Below are positions 40,923 to 54,725 of a stretch of DNA of 64,000 bases, one piece after another (the stretch's first letter is position 1; the number at the start of each line of letters is the position of its first letter). A program made the translations under genes and the position numbers. The DNA is from Heliocidaris tuberculata (lineage: Eukaryota > Echinodermata > Echinoidea > Camarodonta > Echinometridae), in contig CM046846.1 of NCBI GenBank assembly GCA_025618425.1, forward strand, positions 26,187,063-26,251,062, written 5' to 3'. Under the pieces are notes generated by a model. The model was not told where the DNA came from, made no database searches, and saw only the letters and a list, made by a program, of their open reading frames with translations.

Positions 40923-43919
40923 CCGTATTTGGGGAAAGTATTATGTTTATTTGTTTAATTTCATCTTTATCCTAGAAGCTATTTTTCAAAAGTGAGCTGA
41001 GCTCATTTAATAAGCACTACCGCAAATTTTCATTCACTTCTGTTACCTTGTTTTACATATATAATTGTTGTGTAGGGTAAAGGGGATGTCAAAATATATA
41101 TATTATAGTTTTTCATCATTTTTTTCCTTACAAATAATATCAATGTTTTACTGGTACTTGTATATCTTAAAGATTTATAATGGTTCTATTTTACACAAAA
41201 GTTTTCTATTTTCCAAAACATTCTAATTTGCAAAACATTTTCTATTCATTTATCTTGTGGTTGTGAAGAACAGTAATTGAATATAGATTAAAGTACAGAC
41301 CTGAGTCTTCCAAAAGCTGTACAACCAGTCAAGGGGTCTGATATTACAAAAATAATCAGACTCATTTGGGGGGGGGGGGGGAGAAGGGTGTAAAGCTCAT
41401 TTCTTGTCTTGAAAATTTGACTTATTTTTTGTTCACTGATATAGATTATTCTAAACGTAATAGCTCTTTCAGGAGCTGATCCAGGAAAAACCTACATCAA
41501 AAGTGTATAGTTCACAAATGGATTTTATCAAGCCATTTTTGTTGTTGTTGTTGATATTTTGAGGGGGAAAAAAATGAAGGTGTTTGAAAGAAAGATATGG
41601 CTCCTGTATTCTGCCAAAATTTAAACCCGACCCTGGGTCTAAAGTCAAGTTTTAAGAAAGCAAGTTAGACTGAGGTTTGATTGATTGATTGATTGATTGA
41701 TTTTATTTTTCCATGCTTCAAATACAAAATAACATATCAATAAAATAATTAAACAGTCATCGCATGGGAGGGGTTAGTCATAAGCTGAAGGGTTGAAAGT
41801 AACGCCCCTCAAGAAACGAAATAGCCCCCTTTTAAAATATAAAACAACGTACATATATGTATACAAATGTATTTAAAATGATTACGTAAATGAGGTCCAC
41901 AAATAGTAAAGAACGTGTCATAATTACGTATTTATCAAATGTCAGTCGTACATTGAAATAAATAAAGTACAATAAAAATGAAATTGTAAATTGTACTTTA
42001 TATCAAAATTGTAAATTGTACTGTATTGCAAATACAATAAAACAGAATGGGAGGTGGACATCAACGAGACCAAAATAACGGAATCAATGTGCATACCAGC
42101 TTAAAAAAACTTTCTTTTTTTTGTCTAAGTTTTCATTTTGTTAGACATTACTTTACAGGTTTAAATGAAATGGTAGAATACCAACCAAAGAGTATCACCA
42201 AAACTAGTTAGAGCCTTTGTCAACTGTGAAAGGGCTGAGGTAGTTTTAACAAGTAAAGTATCTTGAGATTACTTTATACTTGTCATTTGTCATGTCTGAT
42301 TTAAAGTTATTACATAATACATGTTTGATTTATTTCTTCACTGTATTATCCAAATGATAAAGCATTTCTACCTTGCCAATAACTTTTGTAGAACAGAGTT
42401 TAAACTGCTTGTTTAGGGAAGTTGTACTCTACAACAAACTAATATGTACAAAGAAAAGATAATTGCTTACTACATGTATGTGTTAGCTGGAAGCCTTTGT
42501 AGACATAATCAGCTTAATTTTGTTAATGTAATTTATTAATTAGTCAATCAACATGGTTTATAAAGGCCATTGCATGCTTTATGACCAGACTACATGTACA
42601 ACTGGATTTTTAAAACAGAAAGTGAGATACGAATTGATCTGAAATTTTAGAACTGTATCTTTCTTTCCTAATTGAGGTCTTGAGTAGTAGCAAAATTGCG
42701 GGGTAGTTTCAGCCTTATATGAGGAGAAATGCCAAATTGGCGATGTGATGTCACTGCAATTCACTGCCTATCAGGTATTTTTTCAACTACAAGGCTCACA
42801 TCTGGCAATTTTAATAACTACTGGTCAGATGATCAATCAGAAATATTCTACAATTTAAAAATTGTCCAAAATCTAGTTGTAGTTTGGTCGTAAGGTGTGC
42901 AGCGCAGCTTCTTTTTCTTTCTTTCTTTTTTGTTCGTATTTTGTTATCAGTGCTTTAGTTTTTTCACCTTACCATGCCACAGCAACACACCATGTATTAT
43001 TTGGGGGGGGGGGGGGTCAGCAAAATAAATCAATTTCCCATTGTCAAGGGGCAATTTTTTTTCATTTTGGTTTCCATGAAAAATTCATATTTTATGGTGG
43101 AAATGGATCTTCATCCACTTTATCTTTTTTCACAGGAGAAAGCAAATGGTACATGCATGATTCAAACTTAGACATAAAATTTTCCAGAACATGGTTTGAT
43201 GGTGATATTCCATTGGTCCTACACATATGCATAGTGTGTACAGTAAGAGTTACGTTTAGGGCTAGGGTTAGGCTTAGATTACCCTAAGCCTAATTATTTT
43301 ACCAGACCTATGACCATGATACTGTAATAGTTATGCTAGCAGAGGAACAATGGTGGATAGGATTAATGCAACGTAATCGTTCTGAGATTTGATTGCTTGA
43401 AATCTGTCATTCTGCTCAGACTCTGATGATGTATATGAGACTAAAATGCTTCCAAGTTACTGGTGTATGTATAATCTTCATCTAAACACACTTTGTATAT
43501 TACTGTAAATCATTATTTCACATTGTATTTTCAGTGCTGGTTTTTTGTTTTTGTTTTAAGAAATGTAAATAAAGAAAAAAACAAGAAAACAAGAAATGAT
43601 ACTATACTTACTTGTTATGTGAATTGTTTTGAGGAAAAGATCATTAAAGGATTTGAAATCATTCATCATCTCTGCCTCTTATGATTTGCTTCAATACTTT
43701 TTCTTTGCTTTGGCTTGCTTTGCTTTGCTTTTTGGCAACTCAACAGTTCCAGGAATTACAGAGTGATAAAAAAATGCAATTTTTTAAACATTCTATCTTT
43801 TCACCCAAGGATGTTGGCAAATTTGTTCATTTCTATAGCCTATTAGCAAATTACTTTTTTGGGTGCTTGTTTGCTTTCCTGTTTTGGATAAATTTTGCTT
43901 GTCAGATGTTGTGCCCTTC

Positions 43920-43952
<33 letters not shown>

Positions 43953-44660
43953 TTCTCATGAGAGAGACCTGGATCTGCCACTGAGAGCCATTCTGGTTTC
44001 ATCTGTGTTTAATTTGCCTAACCTTGACCTGAATGTGGTTAATTATGAAAGGTTGTCTAGGGCCCTGTTATTGTAGGAGAGCCATTAAATATAAAGTCTA
44101 CCTGCACATTTTCCAAGCCATTACAGGTCGCATTCTGTATGTTGTATATGTATAAGTTCTTAATCTGCTCTAATATAATACATGTATGAAAAATACATGA
44201 TTCCTCACATTTTTATCTAAACAAACTTTTTTCATATTGGATGATACCTCTACCATAAAAAAGGGCCCTGAACTATATGAAAGTCGGTAGTCTATTTTTT
44301 TTTTTTTTTAATGCAAATTTCTTTTCATAACACAGGGCACGCCATTAGGCAAATGTGAGGCATATTTTGAAGGGAAAACTGGAGGATTAAATCTTTAATG
44401 GGCATACCACAAAGGCTGAAAACTGTTTTTTATCGTTTTTTCAAGCACCGTTTAATCATTAATGTGTGGGCAAGAATATACATTAGCAATGGCAAATTTA
44501 AGTGGGCACAAATTAGTATGTGCCACCCCTTTAATTACAACAAAAAAAAAAACAAAAAAAATTGGCATTCATTGAGCACAATTTTCTTGTTGTTATAAGA
44601 GATTTTGTAAAGAATTGCCCTCCCCCCCTTAACAGAATCCTGGATCTATACCCCTAATAC
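39311..44660. other. no gene seen; intergenic AT-rich sequence
   Basis: Simple repeats include poly-T 40892-40918, poly-G 41371-41382, (TTGA)n 41680-41700, a 14-base poly-G near 43003 and a ~31-base poly-C 43921-43951. TTCGCGA-rich decayed repeat lies at 40410-40640. GTTAGGGCTAGGGTTAGG at 43254-43272 is a short telomere-like run. Open frames here are short and lack domains. Confidence 0.5.
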
Positions 44661-44663
44661 TAG

Positions 44664-44908
44664 CATGGGCGTCGCCAGGGGGGGTGCGGAGGGTGCGAAC
44701 GCACCCCCCTCCAGACCAAAAAAAAAACCAAAAAGTTGGGTGGGGGGGGGGAGGTGTCTTTTGAAAAGGGCGACATGTTCTTATTGTGTAGTGTCGAACA
44801 GCTCATATCTGCGCCACCAGCACCACTGACATTGGAGTTGGTAAGTTTTGTCTTTTTTTTTTCCAAAAGGCACCCCCCCCCCCTTGAAAAAAGCTGGTGA
44901 CGGCTCTG
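44664..44908. mobile_element. small inverted-end element (possible)
   Basis: The left end CATGGGCGTCGCCAGG and right end GCTGGTGACGGCTCTG are imperfect inverted repeats. ACTAG lies on both sides (44659-44663, 44909-44913), which could be a 5-bp target duplication. The interior has poly-G, poly-C and A runs. Confidence 0.5.
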
Positions 44909-44913
44909 ACTAG

Positions 44914-46491
44914 GGAGAGGTTGTTGTGGTTGTAGTTAAAAATTACGAGTTTTCTATATGCATTAACTCACAAATAATTTATGTGGGAGAGTAAAATTAG
45001 TCTATGAAGGATACCCAAAGTTGCCTTTCTAGACAGGTTCTTCACATACTTCTTCTTACTTGTAAGTAACCACTATACTGTGGCATTTATGAACAGTTTA
45101 CCACTATGATATCCCCGGTTTCAATTTGAAAGGATATTGCATATTTTATGCTTCATTCATTGACAAAAAGGGTTCTGCTGGGCATGGTTAAACGACGTTC
45201 AATCATTTTTGTTCAATCATATGTCTTTTCTATCAGTTCATATTCCTCTTCTGAAAAGAACTTAATTTCTATATGTTTAAATAATTTCCTGTATTTTGGT
45301 AGCGAATGTCTATTCAGTAATATATTTGCTACCAGTGTGTAGTACATGTTTTGTCAAACGGAATGAAGTCTGTTCCATTTTCTATATAATGAAATCAATC
45401 TTTTTGCCATATGTTCATTCCAAATAAAATTTGACATAGACCAAGTCCGTGCTTCTCTTGCAAGTTAAATTTCAGGAATTTTAAGACTAAACTTTAGTTT
45501 CAAGATTTCAGTCATTTTCCTCTCTCTATTCATCAGTCTCATGTTTCTGTTTCACCCTTTTAATTACTGAGAACTAAATTTTGTTAAGACTTAAGAAAAA
45601 ATGTAGAAAAGTTCATAACTGAATTTTAAAAAAATGGTCAGAATTCAGCATTTCAGAGTAAAAAATGTAGTTGTTCACTTTCAAAATGATCCAGTGACTT
45701 GAAAGGGGGAATAACCCTCCCCCCCCCCCCATGTTATTGATTTCATTTATTTTGCAAGCACATAATGGAGTAAGGTTAAAGTAGCTATAAAAGAATAATG
45801 GAGGGAGATACTCATGCTTATTATATAGGACCTTTCTCTTTTAGCTTCTTTCTTCTTAAATTACTTGTTATGTACCCTTCTTTCTTTCTTTGTTCTTCTT
45901 TTCTTTCTTTCTATATCGTTCTTTCTCACTTTCTTTCTTCCTTTCTGTATTTTTTTCTTTTGTTCTTTTGTTTGATTTATTTTAGGGAAATTTTAATTGG
46001 ACGGTCAGTGAAACAACTCGACCTGCATTTCTGTTGGAGTATAGTTTGCCAAAAGCTGGCGCTAGACCGGAAAGGGTCATTATGGAGCAGAGAGTTGCTG
46101 GACGAGTGACTGAAATCACGGAGATGTGAGGTGACGCAGACGAATGTTAATGGGTGAAAGTAGAGGAAGATACAGGATGGTCCTAAAAGGGGAGTCGATT
46201 TTTAAAACAGGAAATTCCATGAATCATGAGTACCGTTAGAATAGCAACCCTGAATATCGATTAACTTACTTTAAAAATAAATAACAAGGAACCGGAGCCG
46301 ATCCCTTCGCTTTCCCGTTCCTCCTGACCACATGATCTCAAATATTGGCCATTGATCTCTACCAGTATTGGCCATCAAAGTGTGTGTACATATACATACA
46401 TTTTCGCTAGAGGGCCAGGGCTTGCCCGATTATCAACTTTCCAGCGTTCAAATTTTAGTGCAAGCGGAGAGAGAGAGAGAGGGCCTAGGCT

Positions 46492-46524
<33 letters not shown>

Positions 46525-48775
46525 TGAGGGAGAGAGCGCACGCAAATAAAAAGAAACTTGGTTTAATAGAAATAGTTATTTCATCATCAAAGTAGCCCAT
46601 GAGACCAACATCGTCGGTCTCGTTGGCCGATTGTCTTTTGGGCCATCGGTCTCGCGAATGACCTATGGAGCAGGACTACGAGACACACATTGTGAGTACC
46701 GTTAGCTGCAGTGTGGCCAGCGAAAAAAATACCGTTCTGCTATCGAGCAGCGAAAATTCTACTAAATCAAGCAAAAAAAAAAAAAAAAAAAAAAAAAAAG
46801 GTTATCAGCATTTTTGGCTGTATTTTTACTCAAAAATCAAACACCAGAATTCTGCTAAAATTTTGCTAAATTTTGTCAAATTATGCCTAGCATAATGCTA
46901 GATGCTATAAAGCGGTCAAAATTCTGCCAGAAAGCAGAATTCTGCCAACTCTGGCAACGTTGGTTAGCTGTAGCCCTACCGAGTCGATGATTATGTCAGT
47001 GGGAGTGTAGCATCAATCCAGCTATATTGGGGGGGGGGGGGGGGGGGGGGGGGGGAGGGTCAACGGTGTCACGCATGGGGGGGGGGGGGGAGGGCGGGGC
47101 CTCCGAAAATATTAAATGGATGCCACAGAGAGAGGGAATGTTGTGGAGTGGTGTTGTATCGTCATCTTTTAATGTTGCCTTTCCCCCGCTCCCTATATAT
47201 TTCTCTTTCTCTCCCCCTTTTTACCGTTCGATGTCACGTGCCCCCATGCATGTCCGGGGTAACCTCGCGAGTCAAGGACCACTAGTCATAATGACCGTTA
47301 TCCATAAGGACCGCTATTCATAACGTGTAAGTTCCTGTACCTGAACGTCCGCTATTTTATAAAACGGAAAGGGGGTCACTATTCACAAAGTCATATAAGG
47401 ACCATTATTAATAAGGACCACTATTCATTCATTATTAGCTGTCATTATTAATAGCGGTCCTTATGACTAGCGAGCGGACCCCGCATGTCCCCATCAATGC
47501 TCATAGCCCACATCACAATTATGGCTTTAATCTGTTTTCATCTATTTCATTTCTCAGTCACTGTGTTGGCCTCTTCTCATTTTGACAAATCAGCCATTCT
47601 TTTTATGAAGTGGAATAAAATTGAATTGATTAGGCTGTTCTCGTATAATGGAACATCATAATTTGTAGAATAAATCTTTGATAATTCCCTTGGCTTGTTT
47701 AAGTTCAATGACATAATTTGCATATTGTTAAACAAACGCTTGTAACTCAATTATTGTTTCTGAAACCATAATTCTTTACTACGATTTACTCTTCTTCATG
47801 CTAGAAGAAACTTCGTTATTTAGATTTCATCTTTCAAATGTGTTTCCTTGCTATACGATGATAATATTATTTACTATGTTACTTTTATTTTTTGATGTTT
47901 GCATTATGATGTGATTAATTGTGTTCAAACTTTGTAAAAACAAACATCAGCTTTTGTGCTGCAAGTCTTGTTTTTTAATAAACCATTACAATTCAATTCA
48001 ATTTTTAAAAATGACAATTTTATTCGTTACGAGCACTTCATTTTCTTTCGAAATGATCAGACTATACACATTTAAAAATATGAAGGTCTACTCAAAAGTA
48101 AACTTGCAGATTCAAAGGATATTCTCTTTGATTTCCAATGAAAATTAAATTGTAACTATACAGTGTGAGTCAATAAAAAGCAAACCCATACTCAAGCCCC
48201 AACTTATCTTTAAAACATAGCAAAATCGCTGAAATATATTATAATGGTATCATAGTTGGATAGGCTGCTCACCAAAATGCGATCATGAATGACTGAGCAC
48301 TGGCCACTTTTAAAAAGTTTGGGCTGAATTGGGTTCAGGAGTTACTGTCATTATTAATTTTTGTGAGTAGATTCAACTGGAATGAAGACCATTCAACAAA
48401 CCTTGGGTTGGCCATCCATTTCATTCAAAACTATAAGGCAGAAACGAATTTGACATGAATTACATGTAAGAGAAATGATACTGTTCTGCTGTCCATGGTC
48501 GGATTTCATTGGCCAAGGGGTCAAATAAAGGAAACATGATAGGCTACAATGTGAGTATCTTTGATTAAATATATGTATTGGCCCATCACTCGGTTTTAAA
48601 TGCATGGGCCCCGAACCGGGGGGGGGGGGGAGGCTGCAGCCCCCACCCACTTTTTGAAGCACTCGGACACGTTTCATAAAATCCACGAAAAAGGGTTAGA
48701 AATTGTCATTATTCAATTAAGTGAAATGAAATCAGCCCTATCAAGCACCCCTACTTAAAAAAAAAAAAAAAAAAA

Positions 48776-48811
<36 letters not shown>

Positions 48812-48911
48812 AACAAAAAAAAAACGCTCGCGGCCCCTGAAATGGACACAATATGGCGCATAGTAGTTGTATGCTTGCCCAACAAAGCAACACGCGTCAT
48901 ATTGTTAACTG
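44914..48911. other. no gene seen; intergenic with long homopolymers
   Basis: Includes TTCTTT-rich sequence 45880-45970, poly-G of about 31 bases at 46493-46523, poly-A of about 28 at 46772-46799, poly-G at 47031-47055 and 47079-47090, a block of AAGGACCGCTATTCAT words in both orientations at 47275-47475, poly-A 48759-48778 and (AAC)n 48779-48812. No coding feature is recognised. Confidence 0.5.
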
Positions 48912-49677
48912 TACACTCTTAAAAAAGTTGGGCAAAAAAATGCCCAATTTTTAACCAACACTGGGCAACATACTGTCCACACAACTTTTGGTTAAAATTT
49001 GCCCAACTGATGTTGGGCAATCCATTTACTATGTTGTTGGGCAAATTAAATTGCCCATCAGTTGGTGACCCATTAGATTTTACCCAACTCTACAATTGCC
49101 CAACTGTTGGTTATATTCTCAGTTGGGTAATTATTGCCCAACCAATCTTACCCAATAGGATTGCCCAACCCTCTATTTGTTCAGCTGTTTGGTAACAAAT
49201 ATCATGTGGTTGGGCAAATTCAGCTGCCCAATTTATTGTTTCCTTTTTCCTCCAACCTAGGTAAAAAAAAAATGAAATCTGCTTGTTACGTCCTTCTGGG
49301 TCTTAACCTAATCAATCCTAACCTATCCTATTTTAAGCTATCCTATCCTATATCTTAACCTATCCTATCCTAGTCCTATCCTATCCAGTTAGTGCAAACT
49401 AAAGCGAATTTCTAACCAGCCATCAGTTACCCAACAAAATTTACCCAACGGGCAAAGGAAATGTGACAAAATTACACAACTACAGGGCAACAAGTACCCA
49501 ACCCATAATAACCAAATACTGTTGGTAAATATATGCCCAATATTTAGGTAAAAAGTATTGACCAATATTGGTTACACCACTCGAGTGTCCAGTTGGTTAA
49601 TAATAGCCCAGAATTGGGAATATTTTTAACCAACCAGCAGTTACCCAACTAAATTTACCCAACATTTTAAGAGTGTA
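48912..49677. mobile_element. 766-bp inverted-end element filled with GTTGGGCAA words
   Basis: The ends TACACTCTTAAAAAAGTTGG and CCAACATTTTAAGAGTGTA are inverted repeats. Inside, GTTGGGCAA / TTGCCCAAC and one-base variants recur a couple of dozen times in both orientations at irregular spacing. A (CCTAT)n-like run (about 49305-49385) sits inside. No ORF of note; a MITE-like element is inferred. Confidence 0.78.
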
Positions 49678-50440
49678 ATGAAACCGAGTTGGCAAAAATC
49701 TGTATATAAATGGCTCTCATGATAGTGCCTGGTTGCTTCTTCAAAAAGGGGCAGGAAAGTAAAGGGAGAGGGAAGAAGAGGGACAAGAAAGTTGTATGCT
49801 CCCTTTCGTCGGCGTTTGTTTCTAATTTTTTACCTCATGATTATATACAGTTTCAAGTAAACGGTACATGCACCGAAACGATTTTCATGTAGGCCTATAA
49901 TGCAATAAGTTTAGAAGGGAAACAGTTTGACTTCAAGTCAGGCGGATCCAGGATTTTGTAAAAGAGGGGGCCGGAGCCGGAAAAGCACACAATTAAGGAG
50001 TCAAATTAAAAAAAAATTAATGTGTACTTACGTATGCTAGTTGGGTTTCAAAAAAGGGGGAGGGGGTGGCGCACAAATGTCCGAAAATGTTCTTATAAGC
50101 AAAACAAAACAACAACAACAAAACAAAAAAAGTTAGGTCTATATATCAGATTTTTTTTGTCCAGTTGTCCTCCAGAATTCGACCGATTCGGCCCCTCCCC
50201 CCCCCCCCCCCCAGGAAGCGGTGTCCCCCCCTCTGGACAGCCTGGAAAAAAGGGGGCCGCGGCCGATTCGGCCCCCTGGATCCGTCCCTAAGGCCTACTG
50301 CATGCGTGTATTGTCCCTTTTGAATTGAGATGCCGCAACATTCTAAAATTGCCTTACAAAGTAATGAGAAAGCCACACCAGTCACTGCACTTACTTTGTA
50401 GAACATTAAAAAGAGATTTATTTTTCTTTTCGTATCAGCT
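49678..50440. other. no gene seen; probable small element 49941-50288
   Basis: GGCGGATCCAGG at 49941 and CCTGGATCCGTCCC at 50276-50289 are inverted, suggesting a small non-autonomous element containing poly-C at 50198-50211. Target duplications were not found. Confidence 0.4.
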
Positions 50441-50444
50441 TTAA

Positions 50445-50967
50445 AGGGAAAGTCCACCCTGATTACAAGTTGATTTTAAAAGAAGTAGAAACATTAAAGA
50501 AACAGATTAGTGAAGGTTTGAGCAAAATACGATAAGAAATAAAAAAGTTAAGAATTTTTAAAGTTGTAATCAATAAAACACAAATTGGCATTTCCGTGAC
50601 GTATATTCCGAGCTACTCTCCCATTTGCCCTGTACCCCCAAATTATTAATTTCCATTTTCTCTAAAGAAAATATTCTATCATACATGTACCTTATAATCA
50701 TCGCGCATATGCGTTTTTAACACAAAACCTGTTTGAAACAAATATAATCCTTCATCAAAAACTAAGACAATGAAAATTTATGAAATTTTCTGTACTGAGC
50801 AAATGGGAGAGGAGCTCGCAAGAGTTGCCAATTTGTGTTGATTACAACTTTCAAAATTCATAACTTTATTTCTTATCGCAGATTTTGCTCAAGCTAGTTT
50901 CACTAATCCGTTTCTATCATTTGTCTTATTTAATCAAATCAGCTAAATTCCATGGTGGACTATCCCT
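50445..50967. mobile_element. TTAA MITE family M1, copy 2
   Basis: The ends AGGGAAAGTCCACCCTGATT and GGTGGACTATCCCT are inverted and flanked by TTAA (50441-50444, 50968-50971). Longer than the 27509-27693 copy, it has a central part absent there, so the short copy looks like an internal deletion derivative. Confidence 0.88.
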
Positions 50968-50971
50968 TTAA

Positions 50972-51321
50972 ATTGAAAGGGCATTATCCTGAAAGATACA
51001 GAAAACAACAAGCAAAGCAAAGCAAAACGAAACAAAGTTAACAAACATACAAACAAAAACCAACAACAATAAACAGAGCTATTATAATAATAATGATGCC
51101 TCAGGCTCCAGAGGGTTGAGAGATGGATTTCGGGAATCCCGCCGCCACCCAGACTCAAACAGTGTGCGTTTGTATGTGTGTGTGTGGGGGGGGGGGGGGG
51201 GGAGGTGGCGACATGAATCCCCCGTGAATGTATATTCAATATAACATCAACGTGTTGCCATATGAAGACACAGAAAATAAACAAAAGTCGTTTCATGCTT
51301 TAATCCAACGTATATATATAT
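50972..51321. other. no gene seen; intergenic
   Basis: Contains AAC/AAAC-rich sequence, a (TG)n run and a poly-G run near 51187-51202. Confidence 0.45.
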
Positions 51322-51433
51322 ACTTTACGTTTTCCCTGACGAAGGGGGAGGACCCCCGAAAATTTGGAGAATAAATATACTTGGAATTGGCATTCAATGC
51401 ATTCGAGTCATCCTTTATTATTATATATATAGA

Positions 51434-51475
<42 letters not shown>

Positions 51476-51613
51476 AATTCATGATGTTCCACGTATTGGC
51501 ATATGATGAGAAATAATAAAGGATGACTCGAATGCATTGAATGCCAATTCCAAGTATTTTTATTCTCCAAATTTTCGGGGGTCCTCCCCCCTTCGAAAGG
51601 GAAAACGTAAAGT
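51322..51613. repeat. inverted repeat, ~102-bp arms, 89-bp spacer
   Basis: The left arm 51322-51422 and right arm 51512-51613 are near-perfect reverse complements (ACTTTACGTTTTCCC ... GGGAAAACGTAAAGT; CTTGGAATTGGCATTCAATG and its complement). The spacer holds an (AT)n run. Could be a foldback element or a palindromic amplification. Confidence 0.9.
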
Positions 51614-51639
51614 GATTTCGACTGAAAACAAACAAGTTT

Positions 51640-51742
<103 letters not shown>

Positions 51743-51979
51743 AGAGCTCAGCTCCCCCTCCATTTCCCTCTTTTTTTTTCCTCATGGGGATGGGGCCGCG
51801 GCCTAATTCAGGACTTCACGTTCTGCCCCTTATCCCCCGGGTCCGCCTATGCATAATTCCTGATATCATCCTCGAATTGGTGCAGAAGCAGCGACATGTA
51901 GGAAAACGAAATATCCAAAAAAAAAAAAAAAAAAAAGACAAAATTCGATTTTTCAGAATCATATAATTTATGACATTGC

Positions 51980-52286
51980 AGAATTTGAGACCGTGCAACA
52001 CTACCCTGACGTCACTTATTTGGGGCTCGATCTCTCGTTCGCGCCGCGCATGCGCGTACATCAAGGTACCCTCTTTCCGTGGAATGGCGACATGTGCACA
52101 GACCCGAATGCGAAACGAACGGAATTTATGAAATTACTGTAAGAAAGACAGTGAACTGTGAAGAAGTGAAACATATTTCAGTGGAAATTATTTAGATAAA
52201 ACGGTCCAGATTAGCTGAGCACATATTGGAATTGACGCGAGCAGAAATTTGGAGCTAAAACTCGCCATAAAGTGAAAAGGAGAACG
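51980..52286 (+). promoter_or_regulatory. CpG-rich candidate promoter and 5' UTR exon
   Basis: 52025-52130 is dense in CG (GTTCGCGCCGCGCATGCGCG), and the stretch ends in a good splice donor GAGAACG|GTAAGG (GT at 52287). The next coding exon on this strand is the LARP1-like one at 59436, so this could be its upstream non-coding exon. No coding frame of note. Inference only. Confidence 0.35.
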
Positions 52287-52615
52287 GTAAGGACACGTAC
52301 AATTCCCTACCTGACCGCCCGTACGGTATGTATGGGGACTGTTGCTGCTTGTTTCGCAAAATTTTTGGCCCATGTTGAGAAAAATTATTTTTCGTGTTAA
52401 TATTTTAGTCTTTAACCATTATTACAGCAATATGTTGTTAATTATGATCTTAGTATACATAATATGTCAGTGTTCATGACCAGATCGTTCATAAACTGCT
52501 TATAAACCTCTACTGTTTCCCTGCATTTTTTTTGTTACTCGCTGAGCCTGATACTGGTGGTCGGCCGCGTGTGTGTGTGTTGCATTTGTGTACGGTACTC
52601 ATTCGTACCGTATAT

Positions 52616-52831
52616 GCACCAGTAACCGATCGATTTTGAAAATTCTTCAAATATCAGGAAATGTATAATTTATCTTAATATCTACTATTTCATACTATGA
52701 TGCAAAAATTCTGGACATAATAATATCGGAACTCACTCCCAAAATCTTTCGTCGACAAGCGCTGGCGACCCGATAATGTCGCGAGCAATTCGTGCACCAG
52801 TAGCCGATCTGGCTACACCAGTAGCCGATCG
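52616..52831 (+). repeat. left cluster of three 17-bp RCACCAGTARCCGATCG motifs
   Basis: Copies at 52616-52632, 52794-52810 and 52815-52831, all in + orientation, with at most two differences from each other. Mirror copies occur at 57365-57797. Confidence 0.85.
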
Positions 52832-53521
52832 GGTACTGATAGATGACGCTATTACACAATCCTCAAAGCAGTTTTAGCGACCTACAAACTGTATTACTTC
52901 ACCTTTTTGTCTCATTCTACCGTTCAGAACTGAAGCTGAAATCCTCCGCTTTCGTATGATGTGTTTCATTCACGCGAAGGTGGTCCGACGCTCACGCAGC
53001 GATCGAATTGCGCAATGCTACATCGAGACCAGTTTCCGGCCACTATCGCGCGCTATGTTATTTACACACTGAACAGTCATAATGGGCGCGGCGGTTTGTT
53101 TGGCTTAAATTGGACAAAAATTTTAAAATATTTTTCAGAATTATGTTTGCGTTTGTTAATTTCATTTTTTTGAGGGGTGCGTGTACCAATAACATTGTTT
53201 CCCATTAAAGAAACATTTTTATTGAAAATGTACTGCTTGGATATATATTTCGACTCAACTCTCAAATCTAATTATCTTTCTCTTATCTCTTTTTTCTTTG
53301 TCTGAATATTGTAAAGAAAATTTTATCTTAGTGATTTTCTTTCCTTCGTTACTAGTTATAGTCGGAATATTTGGGGGAAATTTCATTGCCCCCCCCCGGC
53401 ATTTTATGATTGATTACTTTTGTTTTTATGCTTTCTTTTTCAATTGTAATTTCATTTTTAGTTTTGCTTTGTTTCGTTTTTTTTTTTTTTTTCGTTAATT
53501 TGTTTTATTTGTTTTGTTTTT

Positions 53522-53552
<31 letters not shown>

Positions 53553-54691
53553 TGGGGGGGGCTTATTAGAATGGAAATCGGAGCCCCTCCCCCATTTAAA
53601 AAAAATCCCATATACGCCCCTGGAGTTGAATTATTATAAACTTGGCATGCTTTAGAATTATTTAGTCTATCTTATCTTTTCATTTCCTTTATTTTTTTAT
53701 TTTATAACAAGAGGAATGTAGATGAATTCAATAGAGAATTCGATAAGCTATTGCTTAGTTGGATAAATTTATGTTCGTTTTATAATTTCACTGAAATATA
53801 TGAATACCAATGTCAAGTTCAGCTTTTGATATTTCTTTAATATTTTTTTGTGTGTGTTGGAAATAATTTGAGCATGATCCAGGAGAATGTGACAAAGACC
53901 CCCCCCCCCCCTTTCCATTTATGAGATGCTCTCAGAGCTGTCTCCCCTTTTCCTTCTTTTAATTCTTCCTCGGAAGTTAACTTATTTTTTTCTTCATTTC
54001 ATTTTTCTGTTGCTCCATCATCATCATCATCATCAGATACAGTGTATTCAGATTTTCTGACAAGGATGATAACTGATCATCAGACTTTCAAATTTTTCAA
54101 ATTTGCTTTTAGAGATTAAACATTTAGTCTGTTTTAAAGGCGGGGGGGGGGGTGGTGGTCATCATTTTGCGGTTTGCCAACAGGCTATAAAAATCACTGA
54201 TTTTGCCATCGGAAATGCTTGAATAGGAATGTCAGCCTTTCCTCCCTTAGCGATGTCCATTGTCATGTAGCCCATTCGCTCAAGTTATTAATGCTCAAAA
54301 CAGTCAATCCGGGTCTGTTTTAGCATCAGACCATGTTTATCAAGGTTTTATAATATAACTTTTCAGACTCCTGTAATGTCATCATTCTGCCTCTTCTTTA
54401 TTGATGAAAGTAATATTTTCAAGACAATTTAGATTTGAGATATGAATTATTTCATCTCTCCTCTCTCGCTCTTTCTCACTGTCAATTTTGAACTAATTTT
54501 AAAATGAAAGTTGTATTAAATTTGTCTAAAGTTGTTTTCGAAAGAGATTTGTCCAGGGGCGACGTTAGCGGTGTACCCCCCCCCCCCTCCAAAATCTGTG
54601 TCGGCAAACCTCATAATGATATTTTAAATAGTTTTGAGTGAGGTCGGCAAATCTATTTAAAAAATATGAGCAGGCCTATACATGATATATA

Positions 54692-54725
<34 letters not shown>

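Noticed and set aside
43681..44076. 131-codon frame with poly-Pro
   Set aside because: The poly-Pro block is a ~31-base poly-C run; no other sign of coding.
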